Source: Candidatus Thorarchaeota archaeon (GTDB lineage: Archaea > Asgardarchaeota > Thorarchaeia > Thorarchaeales > Thorarchaeaceae). Taken from it: a DNA stretch of 57,751 bases. Of the stretch, positions 7,840 to 15,527 are shown piece by piece. Both the position numbers and the translations under genes were made by a program. Each line of letters starts with the position of its first letter. Position 1 is the stretch's first letter. The stretch is from the NCBI GenBank assembly GCA_016839245.1, contig JAEOUN010000104.1, forward strand, positions 1-57,751, given 5' to 3'. The notes beneath the pieces were generated by a model. The model was not told the origin of the DNA. It ran no database searches and worked only from the letters and a program-made list of their open reading frames with translations.

Positions 7840-9321
7840 TCACTCAAGTAAAGCAACTCCTTTACATAATGCGAACACTGCGGCGCCAAGTGGTAATTCA
7901 ACTGTTTCACCTAAAAATGGACCGTATGTTTCATCTGCAATTCTGAAAGGCGGTATTTTAGATCCTTTATGAAATGTAATCTTCATTGATCCCTCATTAA
8001 ATGCAATAGCATCACTGAAAGGATCGAACGAGTCCAATTCATCATAAGGTATCTCAGATACAGTAAAACCTGTCTTACCATTAAGACTGCCAATAAGACG
8101 TATAACTCGGTGAATATCGTGTGTAACAGGACGGTCTATCTCAGCGCCATAGAATTCTATAGCTCTCTCAGCTATCTCTTGCCAAGATTTCAGACCAACA
8201 CCTCTGACTTTAGAACTAAGAATTGGTGTTGGTCGCTGAAGACCGTCAAGGGCGTCTATTCGTCGTTCTTTAAGTTGAGTTACCCACTTCTCTCGACCAG
8301 TGTACTCGTCAAGATTCTGTATAAACCAAATCATAGCATCAGCAACTTTCCCATTCCATCCTGGAAATCCACGTTTTGTAACTCTTATTGCACCTCTTTC
8401 TTGAGAGATTGCCTTTTCACCCTTAAAACCAGATCCCATAACATAATGCACAATCTCAACACGGGCATTCGAGTCTAATTTGTACACTTGAGGATCACAT
8501 ATTCGTACATGATATCCCCGATGTCCACTATAGTTGATTTTGATTTTGTCAATATCAAAACCAAAGTCATCAACTAAGAAATCGTCCACAAGCTTTTTTG
8601 TATGATTTCGAGCAACATCTAAGCATTTATCACAAATCCATTTTCGTGTAGTAAAACCAAATTGCTTCTGCGTTACTTTAGAATTGCAATCAGGACACGC
8701 TTTTGGTGGTTTGCCAGTCCCAACTTTGTGACATTTAGGATTCTCGCAATACCATGCATCACCACAGACTGGACAGATATCTGGAGGTTTGCCAGTTCCG
8801 CTTTTCCGGCATTCGGGATTATTGCAGATCCATGTATCATGTTCATTACTACATTTCAAGTCTAGATGATCTGCATCGATATCGAATACTAGTTCAGCAC
8901 CCATCCATTCTTTTTCAGACATATGAGTAGCTGTTGGAACTCTATAGAATGCAGCAGAATGATATATACTCTCAGGAGCCGTTTTCGCTAAGTCCATAGC
9001 CATATCCTTAGCAGTTCGATATCCTACATGACGAATCCAACTTGTTGTACGTACATCCTTCGAGTGACAATTAGGACACTCTGTTATAGGTTGAAATGAT
9101 ACGCCTGATTTCCCGCACCCAGTCCATATCTCGTTCCCTGATTCATCATGACCTTTTCGTTCAATACAATGCCAATTCTGTTCCCAGGTTTGAATAGCAA
9201 ATTCCCTTGTGTGAATTTTTTCTGGAATATCAAGCGAATCAGGATGCTTTGAATAATATTCATGAAACAGAAGGCGTAGCTTCATGATCGTTGCAATTTT
9301 TCCCTGATTCTGTTTTGACAT
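7840..9321 (-). CDS. priS: DNA primase small (catalytic) subunit with inserted zinc ribbons
   Basis: Catalytic primase subunit that makes RNA primers for replication. The active-site motif FDIDADH is at about residues 146-152 and YSGHRGYHVR near 264-273. At 493 residues it is clearly longer than the usual 330-400. The extra length includes an early zinc knuckle (about residues 69-85, CGKSG to CPNC) and, right after the catalytic aspartates, a tandem cysteine-rich duplication (about 157-213) in which C-N/E-NP-x-C-x-K, GTGKPP and CPxC recur twice. A further CDKC follows near 230. The ATG at 9321 has AGAGGTG upstream. The large subunit PriL is not in the window. Confidence 0.93.
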   Translation of the reverse strand: MSKQNQGKIATIMKLRLLFHEYYSKHPDSLDIPEKIHTREFAIQTWEQNWHCIERKGHDESGNEIWTGCGKSGVSFQPITECPNCHSKDVRTTSWIRHVGYRTAKDMAMDLAKTAPESIYHSAAFYRVPTATHMSEKEWMGAELVFDIDADHLDLKCSNEHDTWICNNPECRKSGTGKPPDICPVCGDAWYCENPKCHKVGTGKPPKACPDCNSKVTQKQFGFTTRKWICDKCLDVARNHTKKLVDDFLVDDFGFDIDKIKINYSGHRGYHVRICDPQVYKLDSNARVEIVHYVMGSGFKGEKAISQERGAIRVTKRGFPGWNGKVADAMIWFIQNLDEYTGREKWVTQLKERRIDALDGLQRPTPILSSKVRGVGLKSWQEIAERAIEFYGAEIDRPVTHDIHRVIRLIGSLNGKTGFTVSEIPYDELDSFDPFSDAIAFNEGSMKITFHKGSKIPPFRIADETYGPFLGETVELPLGAAVFALCKGVALLE

Positions 9322-9333
9322 TGAAGAAGACTA

Positions 9334-9372
9334 CACCTCTTGACATCCTGTTTGTATGAACTATATTTATAG
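9334..9372 (-). promoter_or_regulatory. Promoter and ribosome site of priS
   Basis: On the minus strand a symmetric TATA element (CTATAAATATAG, 9361-9372) lies about 40 bases upstream of the start codon. It is followed by a Shine-Dalgarno AGAGGTG at 9334-9340. Spacing fits an archaeal promoter feeding the priS-gins51 operon. Confidence 0.6.
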
Positions 9373-9438
9373 TAGCAGTATTTACTATTCTAATTAAATA
9401 CAAGTACTATCACTTCAATCCAGCGAGATTAAAGTATA

Positions 9439-10197
9439 TTATCTACGTTCAACACGTGGAGCTAGAATAAAACTGATTGTACCTGCTTCAGCAATTGGAA
9501 ACTCAAGCATCATTGGTTTGTTTCCAGTGAACTGGACCATAATACTATCACTTGCTATTGCTTTTGATATCTCAGTTAAATAATTGAGTGCATACATAGC
9601 AACAGAGGGGCTACTTCCAACTTTTAATTGAAACAGGGCAGGATCATCACCTTCAGTGGAGAGAGATATTTTTGCTTCACCAGTGTCACCTTCACCTGAA
9701 AAGGTCAATAGATTCTTCTCTGCACTAATTTTAACATGACTAGATACAACACCAACATCTTTGATTGCCTGTTTGAAGGCATCAGCAAACATCTCTGCCT
9801 TTACATCAAATTCCATTCCAGGACGATTTGTTTGACTATCGGGAGGTGTGAGAAGTTGTAGCTTGAACTGCCGTTCAGCTTGTCCAATCATCTTGATTTC
9901 AAGTCTGTTATCAGATTCATCAAGCGTGAACTCCAGACGCTCATCCCCACCCATCCTTTTACTTACTCTGGCTAGTTCATCAATACCAAGGCAAATATCA
10001 TGTTCTCCCTTACAAGCAAATTCTTGAAACACGGATGATGGAAGAGTAAGATCTATCATTGCTGCCTTGGACGAATCTAATTGCCGTAATGAGATTCCTG
10101 ATTCGGACACTCTCAGGTGAGCCTCAGTAAGAAGTGTTGCTAAGGCATCTACGATCTGCTTCCAAGTTTTTGTGCTGTCAAGAGTAGCGTGAAACAT
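9439..10197 (-). CDS. pcn: DNA polymerase sliding clamp, PCNA copy 1
   Basis: PCNA clamp, 252 residues, the normal length. It tethers polymerase, ligase and nucleases to DNA. Family strings include DSSKAAMIDLTLP, SKRMGGDERLEF and KLQLLTPP, and it ends LAPRVERR. The first 25 residues are identical to those of the adjacent PCNA and alignment continues throughout, so the pair is a tandem duplication. GGAG lies upstream of the ATG. The 132-base spacer after copy 2 may hold its own promoter. Confidence 0.95.
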   Translation of the reverse strand: MFHATLDSTKTWKQIVDALATLLTEAHLRVSESGISLRQLDSSKAAMIDLTLPSSVFQEFACKGEHDICLGIDELARVSKRMGGDERLEFTLDESDNRLEIKMIGQAERQFKLQLLTPPDSQTNRPGMEFDVKAEMFADAFKQAIKDVGVVSSHVKISAEKNLLTFSGEGDTGEAKISLSTEGDDPALFQLKVGSSPSVAMYALNYLTEISKAIASDSIMVQFTGNKPMMLEFPIAEAGTISFILAPRVERR

Positions 10198-10329
10198 TGT
10201 CTTATTATCTCCAATATATTGTTGGGTTATGATACAAGCATATTTTGCCTAATTTTGAAAGTATTCATGGCAATTTAAAATGTACTTCTCGGCAGTTGTA
10301 AGTAATAGATGATATATTAATCGATTCCA

Positions 10330-11082
10330 TCACCTTCGTTCGACACGAGGCGCTAGTAGAAACCGCATCAGTCCGCTTTCAGCGATGGAATATTCGAGTA
10401 GAATAGGCCTATTAGCAGTCATCTGAAGAGTCAGACTATCACTTGAAATAGCTTTTGCAATCTCATTCAAGTAACTTAAAGCATACATAGATGAAATTGT
10501 ATCAGTAGAACTTAGACTATAAAGTAGAGAGTCATCACCAAGACTCAGAACAACTTCTGATTCTCCTGTATCGCCCTCTCCGGCAAAACTCAATGAATTG
10601 GGTTGCGCAGTGACTTTAAGATGGTTAGAAAATACGCCTATGTCTTTTACAGCATGTTTGAAGGCATCAGCATACATCTCGGCTTTGACATCGAATGATG
10701 AAACAATCTTTTGGGTTCTTTCAGTAGGCGGGGTAAGCAGTTGCAGTTTGAATGTTCTTATAGCTTGTCCAATCATACGTATTTCTAATCGATTTTCAGA
10801 TGTGTCAAGGTCAAAGATTAATTTATCATCAATAGTCATTCGTTTACTAACTTTGACTATATCGTCAACTCCTACACAGATATCGTGCTCTCCAGTACAA
10901 TCGTAGTCTTGGAAGACTGTTTTTGGCAAGGTAAGATCAACCATGGCTGCTCTTGAAGAATCATATTGGGTCAAAGTGATACCACTAGATGTGGCTACTA
11001 GATGAATTTCAGTAAGGAGTGTAGCAAGAGCATCAACAATTTGCTTCCAAGTTTTTGTGCTATCAAGTGTTGCGTGGAACAT
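10330..11082 (-). CDS. pcn: DNA polymerase sliding clamp, PCNA copy 2
   Basis: Second PCNA, 250 residues from the ATG at 11082, which follows GGAGGAAAACTA. The longest frame (from 11172) would add 30 unrelated residues and overlap the OB-fold gene, so I reject it. It shares the N-terminus MFHATLDSTKTWKQIVDALA and the C-terminus LAPRVERR with copy 1 but differs in the centre. Two clamps could form homo- or hetero-trimers, as described for multi-PCNA crenarchaea. Which occurs here is unknown. Confidence 0.95.
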   Translation of the reverse strand: MFHATLDSTKTWKQIVDALATLLTEIHLVATSSGITLTQYDSSRAAMVDLTLPKTVFQDYDCTGEHDICVGVDDIVKVSKRMTIDDKLIFDLDTSENRLEIRMIGQAIRTFKLQLLTPPTERTQKIVSSFDVKAEMYADAFKHAVKDIGVFSNHLKVTAQPNSLSFAGEGDTGESEVVLSLGDDSLLYSLSSTDTISSMYALSYLNEIAKAISSDSLTLQMTANRPILLEYSIAESGLMRFLLAPRVERR

Positions 11083-11098
11083 TAGTTTTCCTCCATGT

Positions 11099-11464
11099 TT
11101 ACCTGAATGATTGCAAAACTCTATCTTCCAACTCGAGAACTTCTTTGTACAGGTTAAGGTCAAGGTTATCAATAGGATGGACTAATGATGCATTCAATCG
11201 ATGTTCCTTCATGTCGCCATCGGTCTTTTCAGTGATTTCACCTATGATCAAATATTTTTTCTTTGGTTCGAGGATTCCTTCAATAGTAACCCAAATTTTT
11301 CCAGCTTTTGAAATATCATCATAGATATCTTGGATAAGAGCTGCACCAGGTTGTGAATCAATTACAATACCAAGAACTCGGACAGGACTCTTCTTATCAG
11401 CCAAATCACGAATTGTAGTAAGTTGGGATGCCCTTTTTCGTATGAACTTCTTATCCTCTGTCAT
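11099..11464 (-). CDS. Probable OB-fold (RPA-like) single-strand binding protein
   Basis: A 121-residue protein whose pattern fits an OB fold: SPVRVLGIVID, a central IWVTIEGIL, KKYLIIGEI, then a helical C-terminus. It resembles the small RPA-like subunits of archaea, but I cannot assign a named family with certainty. The ATG at 11464 has GAGGTG nine bases upstream; the longer frame adds 19 unlikely residues. It is 16 bases before PCNA copy 2 on the same strand, which supports a replication or repair role. Confidence 0.65.
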   Translation of the reverse strand: MTEDKKFIRKRASQLTTIRDLADKKSPVRVLGIVIDSQPGAALIQDIYDDISKAGKIWVTIEGILEPKKKYLIIGEITEKTDGDMKEHRLNASLVHPIDNLDLNLYKEVLELEDRVLQSFR

Positions 11465-11566
11465 TTCAAATGCACCTCTATGAATTACTCGAGTAAGAGA
11501 ATTGCTGCCTGTGTTTCTCAAGCATTGTTGATGCTATAAATATGTCAGTCTGTATTGATGGCTAAC

Positions 11567-11896
11567 TTAACCACCATAGTTTCGCCATGTGTGCTTACAC
11601 TTAGTGCATCTATAGAATTCTGTTGCTCCTTCATCACCACGTCGTGTCTGCACAGTCCAATAATATGCTTCAGTATTTCCACATTTCGGGCATGATGCCT
11701 TTGTAATAGGCATGGGAATAGAATCATCTTCAACAACAACGATTTTATCACGAGGTCCTTTTTCAATTGCTTCCGATAATTTTAGTGGCTTTTTGATTTC
11801 TTTAATGTACCCACAGCTACGGCATTTCAACACATTACTACCGTCTTCTTGTGTAAAGGGCATCATCATTGTACCACACTTTTCACAGAATTCCAT
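11567..11896 (-). CDS. tfs: Transcription factor S (TFIIS-like RNA cleavage factor)
   Basis: Archaeal TFS, which reactivates backtracked RNA polymerase by stimulating transcript cleavage. The N-terminal zinc ribbon is CEKCG plus CRSCGY. The C-terminal ribbon is CPKCG plus CTKCKHTW, with the acidic catalytic pair in RRGDEGATEFYRC. At 109 residues it has the standard length. It sits with rpoL and other RNA polymerase-linked genes on the minus strand. Confidence 0.94.
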   Translation of the reverse strand: MEFCEKCGTMMMPFTQEDGSNVLKCRSCGYIKEIKKPLKLSEAIEKGPRDKIVVVEDDSIPMPITKASCPKCGNTEAYYWTVQTRRGDEGATEFYRCTKCKHTWRNYGG

Positions 11897-11963
11897 TTCA
11901 ATGCACTCCGCTTCTGCGTCGCTGTATCATGAGTTAATAAAGGATTGTGACTGGTCATATCGT

Positions 11964-12407
11964 TCAATTCTGTCTATGAGGGAGGTGTATAATGTGTTGT
12001 TCAAGAAGAGATTGAAAGGATATGGCTGCAATTTCTCCCTCTCTCTTTCTATTTGTTGTGGAATTAATATCAAGACTTTTCGCTAAAGACTCTACAATTT
12101 CTTGAATTGTGATTTTTCGCGACATCCATAGATATGCCATTATTGCCTCGTAGGCATCTGCAGCTTTTCCAGCATCAGTTCGTTTATTCATATGACCATA
12201 GACAGGAGTTGCTCGAATTGCACGTGCAAGAACACTATCTCGTACCTTCTCACCAGTCATTTTTCCAAGAACTTGTGACTTTGCAAGAGAGTAGCAGAGA
12301 TTCACTACATTATCGCCAATTTTTGCAAGTCCTTTATCATGCATTATTGCTTCAATGCTCTTATGTTGGACGAAGGACTCCCACATTGGAATCACTCTAT
12401 TAGACAA
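11964..12407 (-). CDS. RNase III-like archaeal protein
   Basis: A 147-residue helical protein resembling the archaeal single-domain RNase III-like family. The signature-like region is LAKIGDNVVNLCYSLAKS, in which GD corresponds to the RNase III catalytic GDA/GDS site. A second acidic helix is DAYEAIMAYLW. It has no double-stranded RNA-binding domain. The first conserved glutamate of bacterial RNase III is not obvious, so activity is uncertain. It is 5 bases upstream of the end of rpoL, in the same operon. Confidence 0.6.
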   Translation of the reverse strand: MSNRVIPMWESFVQHKSIEAIMHDKGLAKIGDNVVNLCYSLAKSQVLGKMTGEKVRDSVLARAIRATPVYGHMNKRTDAGKAADAYEAIMAYLWMSRKITIQEIVESLAKSLDINSTTNRKREGEIAAISFQSLLEQHIIHLPHRQN

Positions 12408-12412
12408 GTAGT

Positions 12413-12703
12413 TTAGTCAATGCTATGATCTGAGATGGATTGTGTGAACTTCTTTCGAAATTCCTCTGTACGAGCAAGCATCTTCTCTAGAGCCTCTCTA
12501 AGTACAACATTCGCTTGACGCCTTTTTGTACGCAAGGTCACAACTGGGCTGGCAAGTAGAGGATGTTCAATATTATACCCTGCAAATTCAACAGCTGACT
12601 CCTCAAGGAGTGTTTTACGCAAGAGATTGGGAAATGAATGTCCTTCTCCACCTATCTCAAATTTGAGCTCAAATTTTGTATTTTCTATTGTTCTTGGCTT
12701 CAT
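12413..12703 (-). CDS. rpoL: DNA-directed RNA polymerase subunit L
   Basis: Rpb11/AlphaC-like assembly subunit of RNA polymerase, 96 residues. The family pattern ELKFEIGGEGHSFPNLLRK followed by YNIEHPLL matches RpoL. It overlaps the end of csl4 by 4 bases (ATGA), the conserved archaeal csl4-rpoL pairing. Confidence 0.93.
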   Translation of the reverse strand: MKPRTIENTKFELKFEIGGEGHSFPNLLRKTLLEESAVEFAGYNIEHPLLASPVVTLRTKRRQANVVLREALEKMLARTEEFRKKFTQSISDHSID

Positions 12704-13464
12704 TCACGACGCCTCCTATCATCTCTACTATCACGACTACCCCTACTGGAGCGTCTATCAGGATAATGTCTGCCTTCACCTCTGCTACGACTGCTTTCAT
12801 AACGTCTACTACTTCTACGATCTCCTCTGTCATAACGATCCTGATCATATGATCTACGTTTTGGTGCAAGATCAGGTCGTACTTCAAGGCCAAAATTCTG
12901 ACCATAATCTTTTGCGACCTCTCGAGTTTCTCGGTTTTCGCATCGGAGGCAAAACATATTATTGAAAGTCGTTAGGGTGAGTGGATTGCCACATTTAGAA
13001 CATTGTGCAAATACTACGCCAAAATCAGGTCCAACAAGACTTAGTTCGACAGGCAGTTCATGAGTATTAAGTGCAGTTGCACGAATGATGTCATTCACAC
13101 ACAACACATCATGCATACTTTTGACAAAGCGACGTGTTACATTACTGATATGAATTTCGCCAACTAGTCCACTATGAAAATCTTGGTCATTTCTACGAAC
13201 TATGATAACCTCAGCCCGTTGTTCGTAGGTATTGACAACTTCCCCCATTAAAATATCACCAGCAATTGGTAGTGCAAGTTTCGATTTACCATCAGGTGGA
13301 ATGACACTGATACTGCGTTCTTTCAAATCCATAGAAACTGCACCTGGTGCGGCCGCATACACAACACCTTCTTTTTCATAGGTGCCATTGCCAGGAGATA
13401 ACTCTTCAATGACACATAATTGCTCTCCTGGTACTACTACATCGCCGCTCTTTACATCAGCCAT
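12700..13464 (-). CDS. csl4: Exosome RNA-binding subunit Csl4 with a long Arg/Ser/Asp-rich tail
   Basis: Cap protein of the archaeal exosome. The N-terminal domain (VVVPGEQLCVIEE) leads into an S1 domain (GDILMGEVVNTYEQRAEVII to IHISNV) and a C-terminal zinc ribbon (CSKCGNPL to CLRCENRE). After the ribbon comes a ~50-residue tail dominated by Arg, Ser, Asp and Tyr, including runs such as DRGDRRSSRRYESSRSRGEG. I do not know this tail from standard archaeal Csl4. I chose the ATG at 13464, which overlaps the upstream gene by 8 bases. A GTG three codons earlier is possible. Confidence 0.9.
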   Translation of the reverse strand: MADVKSGDVVVPGEQLCVIEELSPGNGTYEKEGVVYAAAPGAVSMDLKERSISVIPPDGKSKLALPIAGDILMGEVVNTYEQRAEVIIVRRNDQDFHSGLVGEIHISNVTRRFVKSMHDVLCVNDIIRATALNTHELPVELSLVGPDFGVVFAQCSKCGNPLTLTTFNNMFCLRCENRETREVAKDYGQNFGLEVRPDLAPKRRSYDQDRYDRGDRRSSRRYESSRSRGEGRHYPDRRSSRGSRDSRDDRRRRE

Positions 13465-14119
13465 CTTGTTCACTCTTTTTGGAACTTATTCGATATAGGT
13501 CTACATTGACCATGTGTATTTCTTTTTTATGATAATCGAACAACTTCTTTATTGGAAATTGGAAAGTTTCGATTTGTGTAACCGTTGCGTTCAGCCGTTC
13601 AATCTCTTTCGTCAGAAAGGTCCTGTTTTTCTCACCCGCAAGGTGTATGCTGTAGGTCACATCTGCTATTGAGATTGCTTTTGTAAGGAATCTCATGTCA
13701 GCCCCTCTGTTTTTTACTCCAAAGGGAGGATTACTGACAACAGTGTCAACAAGACACTGTAGCTGCAAAGAGGAAACATCCCCTAAGACCCAGTCTACTG
13801 TGTCTTCTATTTCAAGCAGTCGTGAATTCATTTGTGACGCCTTTAAGGCTTTGCTTTGTACATCAATTCCTACAACTCGTTGTGCACCTAATAGAGCTGC
13901 TCCAAGTGCAAAAATTCCATCACCGCAGCCAAGATCGAATACGGTCTTATCTGTAATATCACCATGTTCCATTTGTGCAGAGAAAAGAATAGCAGATACG
14001 ATGCTTGCAGGAGTGGGATATTGCTCTAACTTGACGTCGTACTCGTTCGTTCGTTGAATTGATTCTAAAGCTATCTCCAAATCCCTTAATCGCAATGATA
14101 TCACGCCATTTTGTTTCAA
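13457..14119 (-). CDS. METTL5-like RNA N6-adenine methyltransferase
   Basis: SAM-dependent Rossmann methyltransferase. The SAM site is FDLGCGDGIFALGAALLGA and the amino-methyl catalytic motif is SNPPFG, typical of N6-adenine enzymes. The N-terminal KLEQYPTPASI and the string GVKNRGADMRFL match the METTL5 family, which modifies an 18S rRNA adenine in eukaryotes. The archaeal rRNA target is inferred from that family. The gene is divergent from cdc6-1 across a 158-base gap and leads the csl4-rpoL operon. Confidence 0.85.
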   Translation of the reverse strand: MKQNGVISLRLRDLEIALESIQRTNEYDVKLEQYPTPASIVSAILFSAQMEHGDITDKTVFDLGCGDGIFALGAALLGAQRVVGIDVQSKALKASQMNSRLLEIEDTVDWVLGDVSSLQLQCLVDTVVSNPPFGVKNRGADMRFLTKAISIADVTYSIHLAGEKNRTFLTKEIERLNATVTQIETFQFPIKKLFDYHKKEIHMVNVDLYRISSKKSEQDG

Positions 14120-14277
14120 GTGTAGTGGTAAATAGTTGTCTTGATAACCACTTCCACTAAAATATGATTCAATTAATACCTATTCGAGTAATACGTAACC
14201 TTATTTGTTCCATATGTTCCATAGGTTCCATAGGAAATCCAGTAGAACTTCCCTTATCTTCCAATGGAGTGAATGTG
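14120..14277. other. Candidate replication origin / divergent promoter region
   Basis: A 158-base gap between divergent METTL5-like and cdc6-1 genes. It contains three tandem 9-mers (14207-14233) and two sequences resembling the archaeal mini-ORB core (canonical TTCCAGTGGAAA): TTCCATAGGAAA at 14226-14237 and TTCCAATGGAG at 14259-14269. There is a further TTCCA at 14153 and an inverted AGTGGT/ACCACT pair (14124-14129, 14147-14152). A location next to cdc6 is classic for archaeal origins. No replication data support it here. Confidence 0.45.
14207..14233 (+). repeat. Three tandem 9-base repeats, GTTCCATA(T/G)
   Basis: Exact 9-base periodicity at 14207-14215, 14216-14224 and 14225-14233; only the last base of the first copy differs. 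The last copy runs into GGAAA to form a palindrome-like mini-ORB. It could be an initiator-binding array or a regulatory repeat for cdc6. Confidence 0.7.
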
Positions 14278-15525
14278 ATGGAAAAGCCGCTAGACAAGCT
14301 GTTTGACAAGTTTTTGCAAGGTCAAGGAATATTCAAAGATAGAGATGCATTAAGACCAACGTATGTTCCTGAAGACCTTCCGTTTCGAGATGAACAGATG
14401 GGAAGGTTAGGTTCAATTCTTGGACCTGCATTACGTGGTGCACCACCATCGAATATCCTCTGCTATGGGAAGACTGGTACCGGGAAAACTGTTGTAGCAA
14501 AGTATGTTCTCAGTCTACTTGTCGAAAAAGCAAGACAGAGTGGAGTAAGTGTTCCCCATACCACTCTTGTAAACTGTAGGATTGTTGGTACTAATTACCG
14601 AGTCCTTAGACAACTCTGTGTTGATATTGATGCGACTATGCCAGATGGGTCCGACATTCCATTTACTGGTCTACCAACTGATGAGATTAGATCAATTTTC
14701 AAGAAAAAGTTGGATGCTGACTCAAATATTATGTTAATAGTGCTTGATGAAGTAGACAGTCTCGTGAAGAGAGATGTCAACCAAGGTAATGATATTCTAT
14801 ATGGACTGACACGTATGAACAGTGAATTAGAAAACAGTCGGATATCAATTATAGGAATTAGTAATGATTTGAAGTTCAAGGAGATGTTGGATCCGCGAGT
14901 TTTATCAACACTAGGTGAAGAAGAAGTGATTTTTGCACCATATAATGCAGTACAACTTAAGGGAATCCTGCAACAGCGTGTAGAGATTGCATTCAATCCG
15001 AAAGTGATTAGCGATGAAGGAGTGATTAATCTCGTGGGAGCTCTTGCAGCACAAGAACATGGAGATGCCCGAAGAGCCTTAGATTTATTGAGAACATCAG
15101 GAGAACTCGCAGAGAGAAGGGGTGATGAAAAAGTCACTCAGAATCATGTTCGTGATGCACAAAAAGTGATTGAGAGAGATACCATCACCGAGACCGTAAA
15201 GACCCTTCCAATGCAATCAAAAGCTGTCTTATTTGCAGTGTATGCTTTAGCTGATAGAGGACAAAATGATATAGTCACAGGAGAGTGTTTCAATGTCTAT
15301 TCAGAGATAGCAAAATCACTCTCATTAGATACCTTGACCCAGAGACGTGTTTCAGATCTCATAGCAGAACTTGATATGCTTGGTTTGATTAATACTACAG
15401 TGATTTCAAAAGGACGATATGGTCGTACAAAGAAAATCAAGCTTGCTGTAAGTAAGAAGCAGATTGGCGATATATTTGATGATGATGTTAGACTCAGTAA
15501 GGCTGCCAAGGAAATTATGGGGTAA
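14278..15525 (+). CDS. cdc6: Orc1/Cdc6 replication initiator, copy 1
   Basis: AAA+ origin-binding ATPase with a winged-helix C-terminus. Walker A is GKTGTGKT, Walker B is IVLDEVDSL, and the sensor/arginine region includes EHGDARRALDLLR. It is 415 residues from the ATG at 14278, which follows GGAGTGAATGTG. The longest frame starts at 14164 and would translate the repeat-bearing gap, so I reject it. The initiator lies next to its candidate origin. Confidence 0.93.
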   Translation: MEKPLDKLFDKFLQGQGIFKDRDALRPTYVPEDLPFRDEQMGRLGSILGPALRGAPPSNILCYGKTGTGKTVVAKYVLSLLVEKARQSGVSVPHTTLVNCRIVGTNYRVLRQLCVDIDATMPDGSDIPFTGLPTDEIRSIFKKKLDADSNIMLIVLDEVDSLVKRDVNQGNDILYGLTRMNSELENSRISIIGISNDLKFKEMLDPRVLSTLGEEEVIFAPYNAVQLKGILQQRVEIAFNPKVISDEGVINLVGALAAQEHGDARRALDLLRTSGELAERRGDEKVTQNHVRDAQKVIERDTITETVKTLPMQSKAVLFAVYALADRGQNDIVTGECFNVYSEIAKSLSLDTLTQRRVSDLIAELDMLGLINTTVISKGRYGRTKKIKLAVSKKQIGDIFDDDVRLSKAAKEIMG

Positions 15526-15527
15526 AT

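Noticed and set aside
14207..14233. CRISPR-like array
   Set aside because: Units are 9 bases with no spacers. No CRISPR array or cas gene is seen anywhere in the window.
14164..14277. 38-residue N-terminal extension of Cdc6
   Set aside because: Would translate the tandem repeats; the ATG at 14278 has a ribosome site and a family-like start.
14595..15137. 180-codon minus-strand frame within cdc6-1
   Set aside because: Antisense of a well-supported AAA+ gene; Ser/Leu-rich shadow translation.
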